This document shows, in pieces, positions 61,481-64,000 of a stretch of DNA of 64,000 nucleotides (position 1 is the first letter of the stretch; every line of letters begins with the position of its first letter). Below the pieces are notes generated by a model that made no database searches, was not told the DNA's origin, and was given only the letters and a program-made list of their open reading frames with translations. A program made the translations under genes and the position numbers. Source of the DNA: Saccharomycopsis malanga (Eukaryota; Ascomycota; Saccharomycetes; Ascoideales; Saccharomycopsidaceae); assembly GCA_004014935.1 (NCBI GenBank), contig CP025322.1, positions 806,001 through 870,000 of the forward strand. The letters are read 5' to 3'.

Positions 61481-62824
61481 ATGATTATAATCAAGCACCA
61501 CCCTACCTTATTCTTTATGGGAATGTCTCTTGGTGATTGTATAGCAGACCAAGTGCTTCAAGCCTTTAGGTCTCAACCAGGGAAAGGTAAACCGTTGACA
61601 CGTTCTAATGGTTTGAAAGAGTGGACTATTGTAGCTGCTGTAGTGGCAGTTTTTGGCCATAAACAGGACCAGAAAATAGAAGTGCTCAGTTTAGCTACAG
61701 GATTGAAAGCACTTCCTGATGTAAACATACAAGTTAACCAAGCAAAGGGTTATTTGGTTCATGACTCGCATGCCGAGATCTTGGCCATAAGGATGTTTAA
61801 TTACCGTTTGATTTTGGAGCTTCTTCATTTGACAGCACAACCTACTCACGATAACAGCAAGTTTATAAGATTGATAGAGCCCTCTAGTTCAGGTCTGCTA
61901 CGACCCTGGAAAATACGCGATGACGTAAAACTCGGGTTATACGTGTCTGAGTTACCTTGTGGTGACTGTAGTATGGCGGCCACACAACAGAATGAAGGTA
62001 AAACTTTAGTAGAAAAGTGGGAACAACCGATTAAAAGAATAAAACTTGATCTGCTAATGGAACAAGGTGCGATCAGGGGTCGTTCACATTTCACCGAACT
62101 AGGATCTGTAAGGACTAAGCCAGGAAGACCAGACTCCCTAATAACGTTATCCAAATCCTGCTCAGACAAACTAACAATCAAACAATACACTGGTCTTCTT
62201 AATGCCGTCACCTCGGTATTTATAGAGCCACAGAATACCTATCTTCAATGGCTTGTGTTGCCAGAGGATAAGTTGAAAGAAAGTAATCTTATAGATATAC
62301 GACGGTGTTTCAAAAGCAGATTCAGTTTCAACGAGCCGAGTTCCATGACGTCTTACAAATTAAAACATTTCGAAGTTTTGTCTACAAGGAAGAAGTTTGA
62401 GTTTGCCAAGACAGGCGTTGACCAGGCACCGTGTATGAATGCTATTGTCAGCATTCCGAAAGGTCCTCATATTACTCGAGATGTATCTGGTGCAATCAAG
62501 TTCCCATTACACGAGGTGATCAACAGTGGTGTAAAACTCGGCTGTAACTCCAAAAAAGAAAAAACTTGTATAAAGCCCAAAAGTTCTCTGATATTATCAA
62601 GACGCAGGATTGTAGAAAGCTCGTTGGCTTTATTCACCAATGTACTATCCGACTCTAATATACAATTATCATGCTTTACACAGTCTGAAAACGTTTTGGA
62701 CTATTGCAAAATGAAAAAAGCCAACTCTGATAGAGAGACGGCTAAACGATTTGCTAGAGACCATTTAAAAGGCTGGATTCCAACATCCAGCGACAATTTT
62801 TATTGTGAGCTACAAACTCCTTGA
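61481..62824 (+). CDS. TAD1: tRNA-specific adenosine deaminase Tad1 (ADAT1)
   Basis: The 447-residue protein is the ADAT1/Tad1 deaminase, which changes A37 of tRNA-Ala to inosine. It is related to the animal ADAR domain. After the N-terminal GDCIADQVLQAFRSQPGKGKP, the conserved RSNGLKEWTIVAAVVA appears. The zinc and catalytic motif HDSHAEILAIRMFNY (His and Glu of the active site) lies near residue 90-104, followed by LPCGDCSMA with the first zinc Cys; a second Cys lies further on. The KPGRPDS motif marks the inositol phosphate-binding region. The start at 61481 is the first ATG, but M13 or M15 gives an N-terminus closer to S. cerevisiae Tad1 (400 residues). The gene is convergent with KAP114. 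Confidence 0.92.
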   Translation: MIIIKHHPTLFFMGMSLGDCIADQVLQAFRSQPGKGKPLTRSNGLKEWTIVAAVVAVFGHKQDQKIEVLSLATGLKALPDVNIQVNQAKGYLVHDSHAEILAIRMFNYRLILELLHLTAQPTHDNSKFIRLIEPSSSGLLRPWKIRDDVKLGLYVSELPCGDCSMAATQQNEGKTLVEKWEQPIKRIKLDLLMEQGAIRGRSHFTELGSVRTKPGRPDSLITLSKSCSDKLTIKQYTGLLNAVTSVFIEPQNTYLQWLVLPEDKLKESNLIDIRRCFKSRFSFNEPSSMTSYKLKHFEVLSTRKKFEFAKTGVDQAPCMNAIVSIPKGPHITRDVSGAIKFPLHEVINSGVKLGCNSKKEKTCIKPKSSLILSRRRIVESSLALFTNVLSDSNIQLSCFTQSENVLDYCKMKKANSDRETAKRFARDHLKGWIPTSSDNFYCELQTP

Positions 62825-62898
62825 AAGTGTATTAAGTATGTATTAATTAGAAGCTAAAAATTATATGCACATAATTGCCATGTTGTAGAAGACTTTCA

Positions 62899-64000
62899 CT
62901 AAAATCCAATTGTTTCTGCCAAAATCTTTTTCTCGTGGTCATTTAGCTGCTCGAACAACTCTCTGAACTGAGTGGAGTTCTCGATGATACACTGCTTAAG
63001 GAAGTTCACAAGCACATCTTTCAACTCTTGTGACGATTTATCGCTAAGTGTACTCTTAGGGGCGTCATCATCAACAAGATCTTTCAACTTGTTGAAACTA
63101 GGAACACCAATGTCATCCAAATCTTCCCAGCCATCACCATCACCATCAGCTTCATCAGCCTTGACTATATACTCATTAGGATCTGGCTGCTGTTGCTGAA
63201 ACCCAAGTTCTTGTATAAATAGTTTTAAAATTTTTAAAGAAGCGGAAATCTTGGCATATTTGGTAGGCATTTTCTTTGCCATGGATCTGGTAACAATTAT
63301 GTCAGGGTTCATCTCGTTAGGAATAATGTCTCCGTTGACAACAAGGCTCTTGACTCTGCTGTCGTTGAGCAAAAACAATTTACCCAAAGCTAAAACGTTT
63401 TCCTTTATTCTTTCATACCCACGAGTAGTAGTAAAACTGTCGAGCCATATAGGAAGCACCACATCAATACCACTTTTATTAACCTTGATAGGCGTATCAG
63501 AAGTAGGAGAGCGTTCTTCCACTTGAAAGCTCAAAGATGCCAAAAAGTTCAATGTCTCAGTTGGCGACAAAAGCACCAAGTAACAATAGACAGGCATCAA
63601 GTTTTCAATAATAATAGCATGTCTAGCGATAATCAATCTTCTGGTTGCTGACTCTAAGATTTGGGGAATGTACTGACCTAAATAATCACGGAATTTTTGT
63701 ACAATGCTGACAACAATAGAACCAACATTCATAGCAGCGCTGTCAGACAAAGTAGGGGAAAGGAATTTTTCCAAGATTTTCAAAACAATTTCTATGCCGT
63801 TTTCGTTGGTAACAGTACTTTTGTAGCTGATGAAGTGTTTCTCATTGGAATTTATTAACACAGTGTTGAACACTTCGCCACCAATTTGTAATATTTGATC
63901 ATCAACAGCTTTAACCAATAGACTGCTAAGAGGATCGAAGATGAAATTAAACAAGGATTCTGGCAAGTCATGTTGGGAGGGGCAATTTTCAATAAAAATA
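62899..64000 (-). CDS. KAP114: Importin Kap114 (importin-9 family), 3' part only
   Basis: The frame is open through the right edge of the window, so only the C-terminal 366 or so residues are present. The sequence is helical-repeat like, with HEAT-type helices (YIPQILESATRRLIIARHAI; LMPVYCYLVLLSPTETLNFLASLSF). An acidic loop (DEADGDGDGWEDLDDIG) precedes the last helix. The ending QLNDHEKKILAETIGF closely resembles the importin-9/Kap114 C-terminus, in which HLNDNERRVL and TIG are conserved. Kap114 carries TATA-binding protein, histones H2A-H2B and Nap1 into the nucleus. The start codon lies outside the window. The identification is good but rests on the C-terminal third. Confidence 0.82.
   Translation of the reverse strand, partial: IFIENCPSQHDLPESLFNFIFDPLSSLLVKAVDDQILQIGGEVFNTVLINSNEKHFISYKSTVTNENGIEIVLKILEKFLSPTLSDSAAMNVGSIVVSIVQKFRDYLGQYIPQILESATRRLIIARHAIIIENLMPVYCYLVLLSPTETLNFLASLSFQVEERSPTSDTPIKVNKSGIDVVLPIWLDSFTTTRGYERIKENVLALGKLFLLNDSRVKSLVVNGDIIPNEMNPDIIVTRSMAKKMPTKYAKISASLKILKLFIQELGFQQQQPDPNEYIVKADEADGDGDGWEDLDDIGVPSFNKLKDLVDDDAPKSTLSDKSSQELKDVLVNFLKQCIIENSTQFRELFEQLNDHEKKILAETIGF

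Noticed and set aside
1-64000. CRISPR arrays, phage or bacterial elements
   Set aside because: No regularly spaced direct repeats or bacterial-type genes occur; the window is typical yeast chromosome.

Overview
This window looks like one contiguous piece of a budding-yeast (Saccharomycotina) nuclear chromosome. It is AT-rich and densely packed with single-copy housekeeping genes whose products match yeast families along their length. Five genes carry, or need, a short intron near the 5' end. Four of these show typical yeast splice signals (GTAAGT or GTGAGT donors, CTAAC-like or TACTGAC branch points). CTG codons look scarce: I found none in RPT4, MCM2 or FUM1. The one CTG I found in GPH1, and one in HFM1, sit where relatives carry Thr or can carry Thr. 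This hints at a CUG-Ser (Candida/Debaryomyces-type) yeast but does not prove it. No prokaryotic, plasmid, phage or CRISPR feature was seen.

Layout, left to right. 0-12.6 kb: aprataxin HNT3, a Zn2Cys6 transcription factor, the N-acetyltransferase NAA50/NAT5, the Golgi carboxypeptidase KEX1 with an unusual His/Asp-rich insert, a spliced GPI-type surface protein, and the divergent spliced pair AIM41 / CDC50. 13-24.5 kb: proteasome ATPase RPT4, ER insertase subunit EMC3, GTPase NPA3, a KRE2/MNT1-family mannosyltransferase, glycogen phosphorylase GPH1 and the spliced L1-domain ribosome-biogenesis protein UTP30. 24.7-40 kb: meiotic helicase HFM1/MER3, kinase YAK1, an acidic protein of unknown function, exonuclease EXO5 and a large Ser/Asn-rich protein. 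40-42.4 kb: a tRNA-Val(CAC) gene followed by about 1.7 kb of repeat relics and a small ORF. 42.4-55 kb: MCM2, SIS2/HAL3, zinc transporter ZRC1/COT1, a 2.3-kb gene desert, ROT1 and fumarase FUM1. 56-64 kb: a diverged Vps27/Hrs-like protein, kinase SCH9, tRNA deaminase TAD1 and the 3' part of importin KAP114, which runs off the right edge.

There is no operon logic. Genes sit in tandem, divergent or convergent order as is usual for yeasts. YAK1, SCH9 and GPH1 all belong to nutrient and stress signalling or glycogen use. HNT3, MCM2, HFM1 and EXO5 all act on DNA. KEX1, KRE2-type mannosyltransferase, CDC50, ROT1, EMC3 and the GPI protein all serve the secretory pathway or cell surface. These groupings reflect common yeast functions and are not shown to be linked. 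Promoters hold recognisable sites: an MCB (ACGCGT) before MCM2, a PACE/Rpn4-like site before RPT4, a CCAAT box before FUM1 and STRE-like CCCCT before SCH9.

The best leads for follow-up are the KEX1 metal-ligand-like insert, the HFM1/MER3 5' exon that needs a non-consensus donor, the FYVE-degenerate Vps27-like protein, a small dispersed repeat family around 41-53 kb, and the gene desert between ZRC1 and ROT1. I did not find convincing evidence of a wholly new multi-gene system.
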